Assembly: GCF_000013725.1 (NCBI RefSeq) | Contig: NC_007955.1 | Span: 1,581,579 to 1,645,578, forward strand | Direction: 5' to 3' | DNA: 64,000 bases | Source of the DNA: Methanococcoides burtonii DSM 6242 | GTDB taxonomy: Archaea; Halobacteriota; Methanosarcinia; Methanosarcinales; Methanosarcinaceae | Shown: positions 1-9,080 of the stretch, piece after piece | Position numbering within the stretch: the stretch's first letter is position 1 | How the letters are laid out: each line of letters opens with the position of its first letter | Position numbers and translations under genes: made by a program | Notes under the pieces: model-generated | Seen by the model: only the letters and a program-made list of their open reading frames with translations | The model's database searches: none | Told to the model about the DNA's origin: nothing

Positions 1-573
1 ATCGGCTTCCCTCTGGTGTCTTCCAACCCCGACCCTTGCACTGCTTGCACGCTCCCTGTATTCTTCGAGTTTGCCTATCTGAAGAAGACCATCGATCATA
101 CGCTGCCGGTCTTTTGTCTTGGCGTTGATGAGTACATCAATTTCCCCCTGCCTGATGTACACACAGTTAGTGTAGGCTTCCTCATCCATTTTCAGAAGTG
201 CCTTTACAGCTTCATATGTCTGATTTGCCTGGTCCACCATCACTTCATCATTGACCTTGAAAACAGACCTGTTGTTCGATGCCTTCCCGGACCTTGCATC
301 GACCTTATACCCCTGCTCGATACTGTAATAATTTCCCTGATTCTCAAAATCCACAACAATTGATGCTTTTGTAGCCCCTTTTCGAATAATATCCGAAATT
401 ACAAAATCCTTTGAAAGAGCACGACTTCCGAAAAGCCCTGTAAAACAGGCTTCCAGTAAACTGGATTTACCACTGCCGTTCACACCGGATACAACAGTAA
501 CCCCATCATCGAAGCTGATATCAAGGTCAATGTAACTCCTGATATTCTCAACACGTACTCTTTTAAGCTTCAC
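1..573 (-). CDS. rad50: DNA double-strand break repair ATPase Rad50 (N-terminal part; continues beyond window)
   Basis: The minus strand from a GTG at 573 reads without a stop to the window edge (191 codons). It opens with a KRVRVENIRSY-type start and a Walker A motif (SGVNGSGKSS, about residues 29-38), followed by the Rad50 Q-loop region (YIRQGEIDVL, about 145-155). This is the N-terminal ABC half of Rad50, which with Mre11 tethers and processes DNA ends. The GTG overlaps the TGA of mre11 (GTGA), so the pair is translationally coupled. The coiled coil, zinc hook and C-terminal ATPase half lie outside the window. Identification is firm; the start is set by the overlap. Confidence 0.95.
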   Translation of the reverse strand, partial: MKLKRVRVENIRSYIDLDISFDDGVTVVSGVNGSGKSSLLEACFTGLFGSRALSKDFVISDIIRKGATKASIVVDFENQGNYYSIEQGYKVDARSGKASNNRSVFKVNDEVMVDQANQTYEAVKALLKMDEEAYTNCVYIRQGEIDVLINAKTKDRQRMIDGLLQIGKLEEYRERASSARVGVGRHQREAD

Positions 574-2027
574 AGATAATCCCCCAGATTGTACTGACGT
601 GCTTTTGCATGCACATCCCCCTTATCCACAGGCTTCTTTTCAGTGTCTTGAAGGATTTCATCATCAGATTCTTTCGACGTTTCGTCATTAGAAACACGTT
701 CAGTCGTGCTTGCTGTGATCATATTGGAATCTTTAACTTCCGAAACCTGTTCGGAAATATTATCAGGGACGTACTTTTCAGCCGTTTCAGCTATTGTTTC
801 GCCATGGTTATTTTCATTTTCCACATCAAGTTCTGCCTTTTCGTACCCACCCACTACCTGAGAACTATCCCGAAGACCAATATTCAAAACAGGAACTGAA
901 AAATCGATCGTGGACAGCAAAACACCTATTTTAGACTCTGTTTCAAGATCTACCTTTGTTTTCGGAACTGAGCTGTCCCTTACCACCTCATCGATGAGGA
1001 TACCGCCACTGGTAAGCGTCATATTCTTTATTTCCCTTTTGACAGCTTCGTCAGGATCCGAAAAAGAGACTTCTACATCCATATCTTCAGAGACTCCCTC
1101 GCTATGCCGCATATCCCGTATGCGCGTCACAAGAGCTTCCTGTTTTGCAAGGAGGCCCTCTATCTCATTATAAGAAATGGATACATCGGAATTGCCGGAG
1201 ATATCCAGGAAGACGACCTTCCCGGCAACATCGTAACCTTTGATGGTATTAATGATAAGTTCGTAAGCGGCGTCTTTTCCCCTGAGCTCCACAGGAATGA
1301 AAAGGAAGTCCCTTGTGACTATATTACGCCGACTGATATCGAGACCATCATCGTTTATAGTAATGATATTATAGGTTCGTGGATCACTCTCTGATGCACT
1401 ATTGCGTTCAGTACTTCCGCAATAGGTAGCCCAGGTACTGCCTACCTTTGTTTTTTCATGCTTGTGGTAATCACCCAGAAGTATGGCATGAAGATCAAAT
1501 GGGAGGGAACTTATCACATCCTCACAATCCCATTCCCCAAATGGGAACGGTGCCATTAGCTGATGCATGACGAGAAGGTTCCATTTCCCGCAATTCTCAG
1601 CAGTGAAATCGGAATAATCATAAAGAGGTATCTTAGATCGTGGAACATTATCGATACCGTAAATAGCAACACCATCTATCAGAAATGGCTTAGTACCAAG
1701 TCTTGATGCAATGTCCATGCTCTCGAAAAGGTCCAGCCATTGGGTGTGCTGTTTGCTTTCGTGATTACCTACGATGGAGAGAAAAGGAATTTTCTGTTGT
1801 TTTAATTTTAAAAGGACCTTGATAGTATCAAGAATATCCTCCAGTGTAGGGTTCCTTGAATCGAAAAGATCGCCTGCATGGACAACAACATCCACTTTCA
1901 TATCAATGGCATCATCGATCACACTGGAAAAGGCATCGATGAAATCCTGCCTGCGTACCTCACTGTGATATTGACGATAACCAATATGAGTGTCACCAGT
2001 ATGCAGTATTCTGATCTCCCTCTCCAT
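570..2027 (-). CDS. mre11: DNA double-strand break repair nuclease Mre11
   Basis: 485 residues. The N-terminal calcineurin-like phosphoesterase domain shows the metal-binding motifs in order: LHTGDTHIGYRQY (about 8-20), VVHAGDLFDSR (about 49-59), VGNHESKQH (about 86-94) and LLGDYHKHE (about 183-191). These are the manganese nuclease motifs of the Mre11/SbcD family. Beyond about residue 330 the protein is acidic and low in complexity, ending with a short basic stretch (KARQYNLGDYL); archaeal Mre11 C-terminal regions vary in this way. It overlaps rad50 downstream, so both subunits are probably made from one transcript starting near 2030-2210. Confidence 0.96.
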   Translation of the reverse strand: MEREIRILHTGDTHIGYRQYHSEVRRQDFIDAFSSVIDDAIDMKVDVVVHAGDLFDSRNPTLEDILDTIKVLLKLKQQKIPFLSIVGNHESKQHTQWLDLFESMDIASRLGTKPFLIDGVAIYGIDNVPRSKIPLYDYSDFTAENCGKWNLLVMHQLMAPFPFGEWDCEDVISSLPFDLHAILLGDYHKHEKTKVGSTWATYCGSTERNSASESDPRTYNIITINDDGLDISRRNIVTRDFLFIPVELRGKDAAYELIINTIKGYDVAGKVVFLDISGNSDVSISYNEIEGLLAKQEALVTRIRDMRHSEGVSEDMDVEVSFSDPDEAVKREIKNMTLTSGGILIDEVVRDSSVPKTKVDLETESKIGVLLSTIDFSVPVLNIGLRDSSQVVGGYEKAELDVENENNHGETIAETAEKYVPDNISEQVSEVKDSNMITASTTERVSNDETSKESDDEILQDTEKKPVDKGDVHAKARQYNLGDYL

Positions 2028-2211
2028 GCCTCATTGTATGCTCTTTTGTATCTTAAGGTTGCTGTTTTGGTGCCATTGCGCCCTTTTGATTATTATTTAT
2101 CAAGAGTTAAATTTAAAATGTAGTACACACATATTGAGACAGTAGAAAGCGGGGAATGTAGCCTTTGAACAACTTTTGGCTGGCTGCAGCTTTACTTGAA
2201 AAGGTGATATA

Positions 2212-2943
2212 ATGGGATATACAATTGAATTCGGGGGAGTGGAAAGACAGCCCAACATACGAATGTTACATGATATGAAAGAGGTCGTTTATGACCACGA
2301 ATGGTTCAGGTCTGTGGATGATATGGAACTATACTATATGTTCAGGCATCTTTCATTGTCTGAGGAAGACTTGAAAATAATTAACAAGTCCCATCTTCGT
2401 TATGACATCACAGTAATTCCTCCGGCTATGTTCGGAAGTGAGTTCATCAAGACAGCCGGCCATTATCATCCAAATGTACCGGGACAGGAGATATCATACC
2501 CTGAAGTATATCAGGTGCTTGAAGGCGAAGCGACATACATTCTGCAAAAACATGTGGGAGATGACGTTGTGGATACGGTCGTCATCAAAGCAAAAAAAGG
2601 CGACATTGCACTTATCCCCCCTGATTACGGGCATGTGACAGTAAACGCTTCCGATGAGATCCTTAAGATGGCAAACTGGGTCTGCTGTGATTTTTCTTCC
2701 AGTTATGCACCTTTCAGAGATATGGAAGGAGGGGCTTATTATCTTTTAGAGTCCGGATTCATGAAGAACCACCGTTATGAGAACCTTCCGGAAATAAGGT
2801 ACATAACTCCGACAGATATTCCTGAATTTGGCCTTTTCTGTGGCAGGGACATGTACGACCTTGTGAATGATACTGAAAAACTTGAATTCCTTAAAAGTCC
2901 ACAAAATTTTGCAGGTTTGTTTGAAAGTATTATCAATGTCTGA
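2212..2943 (+). CDS. pgi: Glucose-6-phosphate isomerase, archaeal cupin type
   Basis: 243 residues. The cupin metal motif is visible as TAGHYHP followed by PEVYQVLEGEA (His84, His86, Glu98) and a later GHVTVN histidine. This is the pattern of the metal-dependent cupin PGI of Euryarchaeota, which interconverts glucose 6-phosphate and fructose 6-phosphate and is unrelated to the bacterial/eukaryal enzyme. The protein is somewhat longer than the roughly 190-residue Pyrococcus enzyme because of its N-terminal segment. AAAAGGTGA lies just upstream of the ATG as ribosome-binding site. It is transcribed divergently from mre11, with both promoters between 2028 and 2211. Confidence 0.92.
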   Translation: MGYTIEFGGVERQPNIRMLHDMKEVVYDHEWFRSVDDMELYYMFRHLSLSEEDLKIINKSHLRYDITVIPPAMFGSEFIKTAGHYHPNVPGQEISYPEVYQVLEGEATYILQKHVGDDVVDTVVIKAKKGDIALIPPDYGHVTVNASDEILKMANWVCCDFSSSYAPFRDMEGGAYYLLESGFMKNHRYENLPEIRYITPTDIPEFGLFCGRDMYDLVNDTEKLEFLKSPQNFAGLFESIINV

Positions 2944-3029
2944 TAATACAACTTCTTTTTTTTCACTGTAGCCCAGACACAAAACTCTAATACAGTAATT
3001 TCCCTATTTTAGAGAAACGAGAGCTACCT

Positions 3030-3788
3030 ATGATCAAACAACCCAATCGCGTACAATTCACTTCCTCCCGCATTGAAGACCTTATGTACAGGACCACTTT
3101 TGATCCGGTAAATATGACTGGTGAACTGATAGTGAACCAGTCCCTTGTAAAGGAAAAAGATCTCGAAGCCGTTCTGGAAGTATATAACCTCGTCATCAGA
3201 AGCGGATTATCGGTCAGCCCTTTCTTGAAAATAATAAAAAGCGGAGAGACCATCGGCGATCTGAAGATCGCACAAGGAGATGTTGGAATTGCTACTGTTT
3301 GCAGTATAACCATTGATGGAGTTCTTTTGAAGGGCGGCGTTATGATAAATCCTCGCTTTGGAGGAGTGGTACAGATAAAGAACGGGCAACCGGTTCGTTT
3401 TACTGATGTGGTCACTTACGCCAGTACCACCATTGACCCTCTCGAAGTTCTCATGTCACAGGACATAACATCGGTCACAAAGATGCTGAGAACAGGCTCC
3501 GGCAAGATCCTTGCAAATCTCAGGGAAGCTCCTCTAGTGGCAAGGGATGATATCGACCATATCCTTTCAGACCTGATGGAAGCCGGCCTTAGCGGAATAA
3601 TGGAGGTAGGAGAACCAAATACACGCGTTCTGGATGTTCCTGTCGAACGTGACCATTTGGGCGTTGTTGTTATTGGTGGAACCAACCCCATGGCAATGGC
3701 AAAGGAACAAGGTTTTGAGATCAGCACCAGTGCAATGTCAGCGCTTATTGGCATTGACAGTATGAAGCACATCGAGGACCTTATCTGA
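3030..3788 (+). CDS. NrpRII-like nitrogen regulator, stand-alone NrpR (DUF128) domain
   Basis: 252 residues made up almost wholly of one NrpR/DUF128 domain (for example [20 protein letters not shown] and [21 protein letters not shown]). No winged-helix domain precedes it. In Methanosarcina the NrpR repressor is split into NrpRI (helix-turn-helix plus NrpR domain) and NrpRII (NrpR domain only), which together respond to 2-oxoglutarate and repress nif/gln genes. The size and domain content match NrpRII; the DNA-binding partner is not in this window. The gene follows pgi by about 90 bases and converges on the DHH gene. A general DUF128 protein with another role cannot be excluded. Confidence 0.8.
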   Translation: MIKQPNRVQFTSSRIEDLMYRTTFDPVNMTGELIVNQSLVKEKDLEAVLEVYNLVIRSGLSVSPFLKIIKSGETIGDLKIAQGDVGIATVCSITIDGVLLKGGVMINPRFGGVVQIKNGQPVRFTDVVTYASTTIDPLEVLMSQDITSVTKMLRTGSGKILANLREAPLVARDDIDHILSDLMEAGLSGIMEVGEPNTRVLDVPVERDHLGVVVIGGTNPMAMAKEQGFEISTSAMSALIGIDSMKHIEDLI

Positions 3789-3791
3789 ACC

Positions 3792-5177
3792 TTATTTTTT
3801 TAGTTGCTTGCCAATAACGGCATCAAGTTTCATTATAAACTCTTCTTTTGCACTTTCAGGTATCGTAGCTCCGGCTGCAATGTCATGCCCGCCTCCTGCA
3901 CCATCAAATTCTGCAGCGGTCATTGACATGGCTTCAGAGAGATTGAGCCCCCGGCGGATCAGGTCCTGCGTACCGCGCGCCGACACTTTCACACCATCCT
4001 TTGCATCTGCAAATGCGATTATGGGCAGATTCCGATTACCTATAACAGATGTGCTCATACCTGCAATAATGCCCACGATGGTCTCAAGTATGCTCGAACC
4101 CGCGTCAAAATACTGAAGATTGTCGAGCTGGGTCACACCTTGCTTTTTGACGAACATAAGTCCATTTACAAGGTTCTGCCTGTGCTCGCTCAGAAGCTTC
4201 TTTGCAGATTCGTATGCTTCCCCTCTGTCACCCATACACACTGCCAGTCCGATATCAGCATGACCATATCGTGCGGTTGCATTCAGCAAGGTGGAATATT
4301 CGGAAGCATCCCTCATCTCAGTGCCTTCTTTTTCATTGGTGAGCAGATACACTTCCCCGATCAGACGCTCGATCTTATATGGAGGAAGCCCTGCACGAAG
4401 GCAGTACTGGACAAGAGCTGATACGATCTTCTGTTTATCCATCTGCTCAATGTCGATCCAGCGCCTCCACCGCTCATCTCCGCCGAACTGCATCCCAAGG
4501 TCATGAAGGAATCCTATACAGGCATCTTCATTACCGGTAAGTCCGGGCAGATATGGGTCTGACGCATACTGGAGCAGTTTGAAGACCGGGCGGGTCTGTT
4601 TTCCAAAAAGCATGATGTCCTTTTCAAAACTAAGAACCCCTGCCTGGGCACCCTCTTCGAGAATATATCGATTTAGACCGGTAAGATGGCCTTTTTTAAG
4701 ATGCTGAAGGTCCCCTACTGCGCCCACGATAGCGAGGTCTGCAAGATCTTTATTGTCACCGAGAGCATTTGCCAGAATATAGGTCATTCCAGAACCGCTA
4801 AGCTCGTATGAGCCATTGAAGCCATAAAGATGAGGATTCAAATGGTAATCCAGTTCTCCCCTTGGCTGATGGTGATCAGCAATAACTGCATTTATCCCGT
4901 GAGAATTGAGAGAATCGATCATTCCGCTTCCAAGGTCAGTAAAAATGACAAGTTCCGGATTCAGGTTCGCTATTGATTCGATCTCCACCTCATCGAGCTG
5001 TTTTACAAAATGGATGGAATGTTCGATCCCTTCCCGCTCCAGTGCTTTACAGATTATCCCTGCAGATGTTAAACCGTCCGCATCGATATGCGAGACCACA
5101 TATACAGAAACCTGCGCTTTAATAATGGATGAACATTCCCTAGCTTTTGACCTGATCTCCTGAATTCGTTCCAACAT
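3792..5177 (-). CDS. recJ: RecJ-like single-strand-specific exonuclease (DHH/DHHA1 family)
   Basis: 461 residues. The DHH phosphoesterase motifs are visible: HIDADGLTS (His30, Asp32, Asp34), FTDLGSG (Asp81) and IADHHQP (DHH at 101-103). A C-terminal DHHA1 glycine-rich motif, FDGAGGGHDIAAGA, lies near residue 425. This is the organisation of archaeal RecJ homologues, including the GINS-associated nuclease GAN, which degrade single-stranded DNA or RNA in replication and repair. It lies 20 bases downstream of a putative PD-(D/E)XK nuclease gene on the same strand, suggesting a two-gene DNA-processing operon. Whether it is the GINS-associated form cannot be told from the sequence alone. Confidence 0.9.
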   Translation of the reverse strand: MLERIQEIRSKARECSSIIKAQVSVYVVSHIDADGLTSAGIICKALEREGIEHSIHFVKQLDEVEIESIANLNPELVIFTDLGSGMIDSLNSHGINAVIADHHQPRGELDYHLNPHLYGFNGSYELSGSGMTYILANALGDNKDLADLAIVGAVGDLQHLKKGHLTGLNRYILEEGAQAGVLSFEKDIMLFGKQTRPVFKLLQYASDPYLPGLTGNEDACIGFLHDLGMQFGGDERWRRWIDIEQMDKQKIVSALVQYCLRAGLPPYKIERLIGEVYLLTNEKEGTEMRDASEYSTLLNATARYGHADIGLAVCMGDRGEAYESAKKLLSEHRQNLVNGLMFVKKQGVTQLDNLQYFDAGSSILETIVGIIAGMSTSVIGNRNLPIIAFADAKDGVKVSARGTQDLIRRGLNLSEAMSMTAAEFDGAGGGHDIAAGATIPESAKEEFIMKLDAVIGKQLKK

Positions 5178-5197
5178 TTATAAACCACCTTGTATCA

Positions 5198-5698
5198 TTA
5201 CTCAAGAATTCTTACTCCGCCTCTCCATTTCGCAGGCTCGATAAGATAATGTCCTTTTTTCCTTTCCATTTCAGGATAGGTTTGTATCTCTTTAACAGTG
5301 TATTTCAACGATGTATCATCATGGTATCGATCCCTCAGTTCATCCCAGGGAACTATATGTGCTTTTCTGGACTTTCCGACACCCATCCTTAATTCGACTG
5401 CAAGGTATCCTGTGCGTCCCGACCTCCTCAGAAAGTCAGATATGCGGTCTATCTGATGAGCACCCTTTTTGTCAACCGTGAAATGCTGGGTAAAATAAAG
5501 TGCATTTGCACCTTTTTCTACAGAGATGCTCTTGCATTCTATACCCAGATAGTAATCAGGGTTAAGGGAATCCACCAAAACATCCAGGAACTGCGGCGTG
5601 AATCGGTGCTGTTTGAGCCTATGTGCGATCCCTCTTACATCAGTAGCTTCAAAAAAAGCATTGAAAGATAGTACAAGTTCCCTTTCGAATTCTGTCAT
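5198..5698 (-). CDS. Putative PD-(D/E)XK nuclease
   Basis: 166 residues. An Asp at position 43 (DVLVDSLNPDYYLGIECKS) followed by Glu54-Cys-Lys56 forms a D...ExK pattern typical of PD-(D/E)XK nucleases and archaeal Holliday-junction resolvase-like folds. A preceding helix with Glu4/Glu6 and a later QIDRISDFLRRSGRTGYLAVEL segment fit that fold. The substrate is unknown. The gene ends 20 bases before the RecJ-like gene on the same strand, so a linked role in recombination or replication repair is likely but inferred. Confidence 0.7.
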   Translation of the reverse strand: MTEFERELVLSFNAFFEATDVRGIAHRLKQHRFTPQFLDVLVDSLNPDYYLGIECKSISVEKGANALYFTQHFTVDKKGAHQIDRISDFLRRSGRTGYLAVELRMGVGKSRKAHIVPWDELRDRYHDDTSLKYTVKEIQTYPEMERKKGHYLIEPAKWRGGVRILE

Positions 5699-5799
5699 GT
5701 GTTTACCATATGAATTTTGTATCAGATAATGTTGGCTTCTCTTATATTCCTTCTTCCACCGGCGTTACATTGATGTATCAAGCTTATAATGTAGGTACA

Positions 5800-5979
5800 A
5801 TGAACAAAAAAACAATGGAAATCTTACTGGCTATTGGTTCGGTAGTTGTATTCGTAGTGCTTCTTATTATGGTCCACGCAACTGATATGGAACCACAGGG
5901 TTATGGATTCTTAGGGGCCTTGGCACTGTTCGTACTGACAGTATCCCTTGCAGGCATTAAATTGACAAGTATAGAGTAA
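5800..5979 (+). CDS. Small two-helix membrane protein, function unknown
   Basis: 59 residues from the ATG at 5800, with two hydrophobic helices (about 8-28 and 37-54) separated by a short polar turn (HATDMEPQGYG). An in-frame ATG upstream at 5710 would add an unconvincing leader, so the shorter form is chosen. A GTAGGTAC stretch lies just before the start. No family is recognised. It stands alone, divergent from the nuclease gene and followed by a 240-base gap. Confidence 0.55.
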   Translation: MNKKTMEILLAIGSVVVFVVLLIMVHATDMEPQGYGFLGALALFVLTVSLAGIKLTSIE

Positions 5980-6161
5980 GACATTTCAAAATAGCTGATC
6001 ACGCAGTTGTTTCAATAGTGGCCATCTCAACTATTGAATAGGACCAGGTTTTATTTAAGATATAAAACAGGCACTTGCCACCGGTTGAGGTCACATGAAC
6101 TGGTAGTTCAAATATCTGATGAATGATCAGTAAAAATAATAAATGTAAAAAGTGTGGGGAG

Positions 6162-6181
6162 AGGTCGGTATAAATACCGAC
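6162..6181 (-). terminator. Perfect 9-bp hairpin downstream of the DUF1699 gene
   Basis: GGTCGGTAT and ATACCGACC are separated by two bases about 40 bases past the end of the minus-strand DUF1699 gene. On that strand a CACTTTTT tract follows within about 10 bases. This is consistent with a transcript 3' end; function is inferred from position. Confidence 0.5.
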
Positions 6182-6218
6182 CTTCTTCTTGGGGGTTTCG
6201 TTTTTCAAGTGCAGTAAA

Positions 6219-6614
6219 TTACTGCTTCATCAGAAATTCAATAAAATCCGGGCTGAGCCTGGTTTCTCTGACCATCTTCTCATTGATCTCTTCTTCGGAG
6301 ATACCACTGTCACGGTACTCTTTTATTCGATCATAGACACCCTGAGATACTTCAGAATATTCGTTGATATCCTTTCTGTGACCCCATACATCGCCTTCGA
6401 GAAGGTTGATGCCCTGCATTTCAAGATACATCTTTGCAGACTTGGATATTGTCTTCTTGTATGAGCTTGGAATGTGAAGTGCTTTGACACTTGGACATTT
6501 AACTACAAGTGAAAAGATATCTGTGTTTGATGGTCTGAATGCAAGGTGTACGATCTCTTCGTTTTCGCTTAATGTTTTAATTTCTTCTTTTGAACTTACG
6601 ACTCTAATCTTCAT
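6219..6614 (-). CDS. DUF1699 family protein
   Basis: 131 residues. The sequence (MKIRVVSSKEEI..., LAFRPSNTDIFSLVVKCPSVKALHIPSSY, then a GINLLEGDVWGHRKDINEY segment) matches the DUF1699 family, which I know only from Methanosarcinales. No catalytic motif is evident and the function is unknown. It is a monocistronic gene with an AT-rich upstream region (6615-6870), in which TTTATATA near 6716-6724 on the minus strand is a possible TATA box. Confidence 0.8.
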   Translation of the reverse strand: MKIRVVSSKEEIKTLSENEEIVHLAFRPSNTDIFSLVVKCPSVKALHIPSSYKKTISKSAKMYLEMQGINLLEGDVWGHRKDINEYSEVSQGVYDRIKEYRDSGISEEEINEKMVRETRLSPDFIEFLMKQ

Positions 6615-6870
6615 AATTTCACCCTTCCTTTTTTCGATTGTGCCGTTAATATTTTGATTATTAAGTAAAAATTTACATACACAATACGCCTATTTGTATA
6701 TACACAACCCCTTCTATATAAATATTATCAGTGGGGTTTGTAAAAAATTATACTATTGGAATAAGATTCATACTTTCACGAGTTCGGCAGTTTTAAGATA
6801 TATTGTACCATTAATGCCACCATAAGCTCAGAGGATGCATATTTAACTGAACATTTCAGGAGACCAGACC

Positions 6871-7527
6871 ATGAGAACCACAACAATTGGTAATGTATCA
6901 ATAGAATGGCTAGGACATGCCGGATTCATATTTCGCGGGCAGAAAAAAGTGATATACATTGACCCATATCAGATCCCAGATGAGATCAGCCCTGAAGATG
7001 AAGCTGACATCATACTTTTGACACACGAACATTTCGACCATTGCAACCCGGATTCCATACGGAAGATACGCGGAAGCATGACAACTACCTTGATCCCGGA
7101 AAATATGTCATTACAGTTCAAAGGCGATGCACGCAGAATCATTGAGGGAGATAAGCTCAAAGGAGATCTGGCGATAAAAGGAGTGAATATAGAGGTCGTG
7201 CCTTCATACAATCTTAATAAGCCAAACCATCCGCGCGGAGAAGGTGTAGGCTATATAGTCGAACTGGAAGGCATAAAGATATACCATGCCGGAGATTCAG
7301 ACTTGATCCCCGAAATGGCTGAGATACATGCAGATGTGGCCCTTCTACCCATAAGTGCCGATTTTACAATGAGCGAAGAAGAAGCAGCTGATGCGACAGT
7401 TTCCATAGGGCCAAAGATTGCAATTCCTATGCATTATGGCCTTGTTGATGGTACTGATGCAGACCCAGAGAAGTTCAAAGCGCTTATCAATGCAAAGGAT
7501 CCTAATGTAGAAGTCATAATTCTTTAA
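6871..7527 (+). CDS. Metallo-beta-lactamase fold hydrolase (UlaG-like)
   Basis: 218 residues. The signature THEHFDHC (His52, His54, Asp56, His57) is followed by YHAGDSDLIPEM and a late AIPMHYG histidine, the standard metal ligands of the MBL fold. The short one-domain form resembles UlaG-type or general metal-dependent hydrolases widespread in archaea; the substrate is unknown. An AGGAGACC ribosome-binding site precedes the ATG. The rnp4 gene follows after about 35 bases on the same strand and may be cotranscribed. Confidence 0.85.
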   Translation: MRTTTIGNVSIEWLGHAGFIFRGQKKVIYIDPYQIPDEISPEDEADIILLTHEHFDHCNPDSIRKIRGSMTTTLIPENMSLQFKGDARRIIEGDKLKGDLAIKGVNIEVVPSYNLNKPNHPRGEGVGYIVELEGIKIYHAGDSDLIPEMAEIHADVALLPISADFTMSEEEAADATVSIGPKIAIPMHYGLVDGTDADPEKFKALINAKDPNVEVIIL

Positions 7528-7562
7528 AATGATTATGTGTATACACAATAGGTAATATGTAC

Positions 7563-7883
7563 ATGTCCCGAATGAAAAAGAAGCAAAAAAATATTATAAA
7601 AGATGTGGCAAGCGAAAGGATAGAACGCCTGTTCAAACTGGCGGCCGAGGAATACAGTTCCAACCCCGGAAGAAGCGACAGGTATGTCCATCTGGCAAGG
7701 CGTATCGGGATGAAATACCGAATACGATTCCCATCCCCCCTGAAACGTAAAATGTGTAGAGGATGTAGCTCATACCTTGTTCCCGGAAGTAGCTCAAGAG
7801 TGAGACTTCATGGAAGATACATGACAATAACATGCCTTAAATGTGGTCGGGAAATGAGGATACCGTACCATTTAAAAGAATAA
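7563..7883 (+). CDS. rnp4: Ribonuclease P protein component 4 (Rpp21/Rpr2 type)
   Basis: About 106 residues. The basic N-terminal helices (ASERIERLFKLA, HLARRIGMKYRIRFPSPLKRKMCRGC) and a zinc ribbon formed by CRGC and CLKC are the hallmarks of archaeal Rnp4, the Rpp21 homologue that binds the RNase P RNA specificity domain with Rnp1. ATG codons at 7557, 7563 and 7575 are possible starts; 7563 has the best spacing (about 9 bases) from the AGGT upstream. It works in tRNA 5' maturation. Confidence 0.92.
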   Translation: MSRMKKKQKNIIKDVASERIERLFKLAAEEYSSNPGRSDRYVHLARRIGMKYRIRFPSPLKRKMCRGCSSYLVPGSSSRVRLHGRYMTITCLKCGREMRIPYHLKE

Positions 7884-7887
7884 GTAG

Positions 7888-8130
7888 TCAATTGCCTAAG
7901 ATCAGGTTCAGCAGTTTTACAATAAAGAATACCCCAACGAGCATCCCAATTCCCATTATTGCGAATATGAGGATGTTCCTGAGCACTTCATTCTTTTCAG
8001 AACCTGCACGTATTCCAAATGCACCACAAGTGCCACCTGAACAGCCACCACAGCCATCTGACTTGCTACTTCCTTTTTTCATCACAGGCACTTCATTGAG
8101 CACAGGGATTATTAATTTACCATCGACCAT
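7888..8130 (-). CDS. Small cysteine-cluster single-span membrane protein
   Basis: 80 residues. A soluble N-terminal part contains a tight cysteine cluster (CGGCSGGTC, about residues 27-35), followed by one hydrophobic helix (about 50-75). The cluster could hold a metal or carry a disulfide. No family is recognised with certainty. It is convergent with rnp4 and precedes the tRNA-Ser/SRP RNA cluster. Confidence 0.6.
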   Translation of the reverse strand: MVDGKLIIPVLNEVPVMKKGSSKSDGCGGCSGGTCGAFGIRAGSEKNEVLRNILIFAIMGIGMLVGVFFIVKLLNLILGN

Positions 8131-8197
8131 CTCTCAGCCTACCAGTTACTTGTTCGATCACAATTAAAAAAACATCGTAATAAATTAGATAAAAGGA

Positions 8198-8282
8198 CGA
8201 CGAGAGGGGGATTCGAACCCCCGAGGTGCCGGGCACCACAGGATTAGCAATCCTGCGCCATACCGGGCTTGGCTATCTCGTC
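8198..8282 (-). tRNA. tRNA-Ser (anticodon GCT)
   Basis: On the minus strand GACGAGA pairs with TCTCGTC as acceptor stem. The anticodon loop TTGCTAA carries GCT, and a long variable arm (GTGCCCGGCAC) gives the class II shape of tRNA-Ser. The T arm is GGGGG-TTCGAAT-CCCCC. The length is 85 bases with G as discriminator, and CCA is not encoded. It sits directly downstream of the SRP RNA, an arrangement known from other methanogens. Confidence 0.95.
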
Positions 8283-8358
8283 ATTAAGAGTTATTGTTAC
8301 ACCAATGCGATTCCATAAAGGCAATCGCATTATATAATGCTTTTCATTTGAAGTGCAA

Positions 8359-8677
8359 AGTGGCGGGCATACCGCGAGTTGCCGCTTGTCACAAATCCAA
8401 ATGATCTGCAACCTCTCCTCCACCCCGCAGCCCTACAAGCGACAAATGTCAATGGTAGGTCTGCTCCCTTCCGGGCCTCGACTGGTTCCCACTGTAAAGA
8501 TAGGAAAACCAATTCTCCAATTAGTTCTTCTACCAACATCATCCAAGCAGGACGGGGCTTCTCAGTTGAGATCACAGGTTTAGATATGATCAAAACAACT
8601 TCTTTTGGCTTCGTCTCCCGCATATCGACGATTTCGGGTTATAGGTAACGCCGGCCTACCCAGACTAGCCCGCCACG
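8359..8677 (-). ncRNA. Signal recognition particle 7S RNA
   Basis: The terminal helix is formed by GCCCGCCAC (8668-8676) and GTGGCGGGC (8360-8368). The conserved SRP54-binding domain reads GGAAGGGAGCAGACCTACC on the minus strand, complementary to about 8455-8475, and is the universal helix-8 motif. A length of about 318 nt fits archaeal SRP RNA. The 5' Alu-domain motif region (GGCCGGCGTTACC) is near 8645-8657. It forms the RNA core of the particle that targets membrane proteins. Ends are placed from the terminal pairing and may be off by a few bases. Confidence 0.93.
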
Positions 8678-8790
8678 CATAGATATGCTTTACAGTTAAT
8701 AAAAGTATTCCTATCATGATCGCAACAACGCAGGAGCAACTGTACGAATATAATTATATGATGTAGTAGTAAACTGTATATGGTGAGAAA

Positions 8791-9030
8791 ATGGAAGAAC
8801 TAATGGGTTTCATTACAGGAAACAAGAACAGACAGAAATTATTGAGTTTACTCGGCTCCAGAGGACAATTGGAGGGAGTACGCATTGCCAAGAACATGCA
8901 TATTGCAAAGATATCTGCAGATAAGATACTTGAGGAATTGGCCGAAAAGGATCTGATCGTTGAAGAAAATGGGTTTTACAAACTCACAGAACTTGGCACA
9001 ACGGTTGAAAGAAGCGTACAATCAATATAA
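8791..9030 (+). CDS. Small winged-helix transcriptional regulator
   Basis: 79 residues forming a single winged helix: NKNRQKLLSLLGSRGQLEGVRIAKNMHI, a recognition helix AKISADKILEELAEKDLIVEENGFYKL, then a short wing. There is no ligand domain. The type is common in methanogens and the target is unknown. A GGTGAG ribosome-binding site precedes the ATG. It is monocistronic and ends in the 9033-9060 hairpin. Confidence 0.8.
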   Translation: MEELMGFITGNKNRQKLLSLLGSRGQLEGVRIAKNMHIAKISADKILEELAEKDLIVEENGFYKLTELGTTVERSVQSI

Positions 9031-9032
9031 AA

Positions 9033-9060
9033 ATGAAAGTAGTACATGCACTACTTTCAT
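9033..9060. terminator. Bidirectional stem-loop terminator
   Basis: ATGAAAGTAGT (9033-9043) and ACTACTTTCAT (9050-9060) form a perfect 11-bp stem with a six-base loop. It is followed by GTTTTTTT on the plus strand and preceded by an A run that becomes TTTTTATATT on the minus strand. It lies between two convergent genes and could end both transcripts. Confidence 0.75.
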
Positions 9061-9080
9061 GTTTTTTTAAATTATACCGT

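Noticed and set aside
16-363. Plus-strand open frame at the window start
   Set aside because: It is antisense to rad50, whose minus-strand frame is open throughout and carries clear motifs.
8340-8650. Open frames across the SRP RNA region on both strands
   Set aside because: The region folds as SRP RNA with the conserved helix-8 motif; the frames are incidental.
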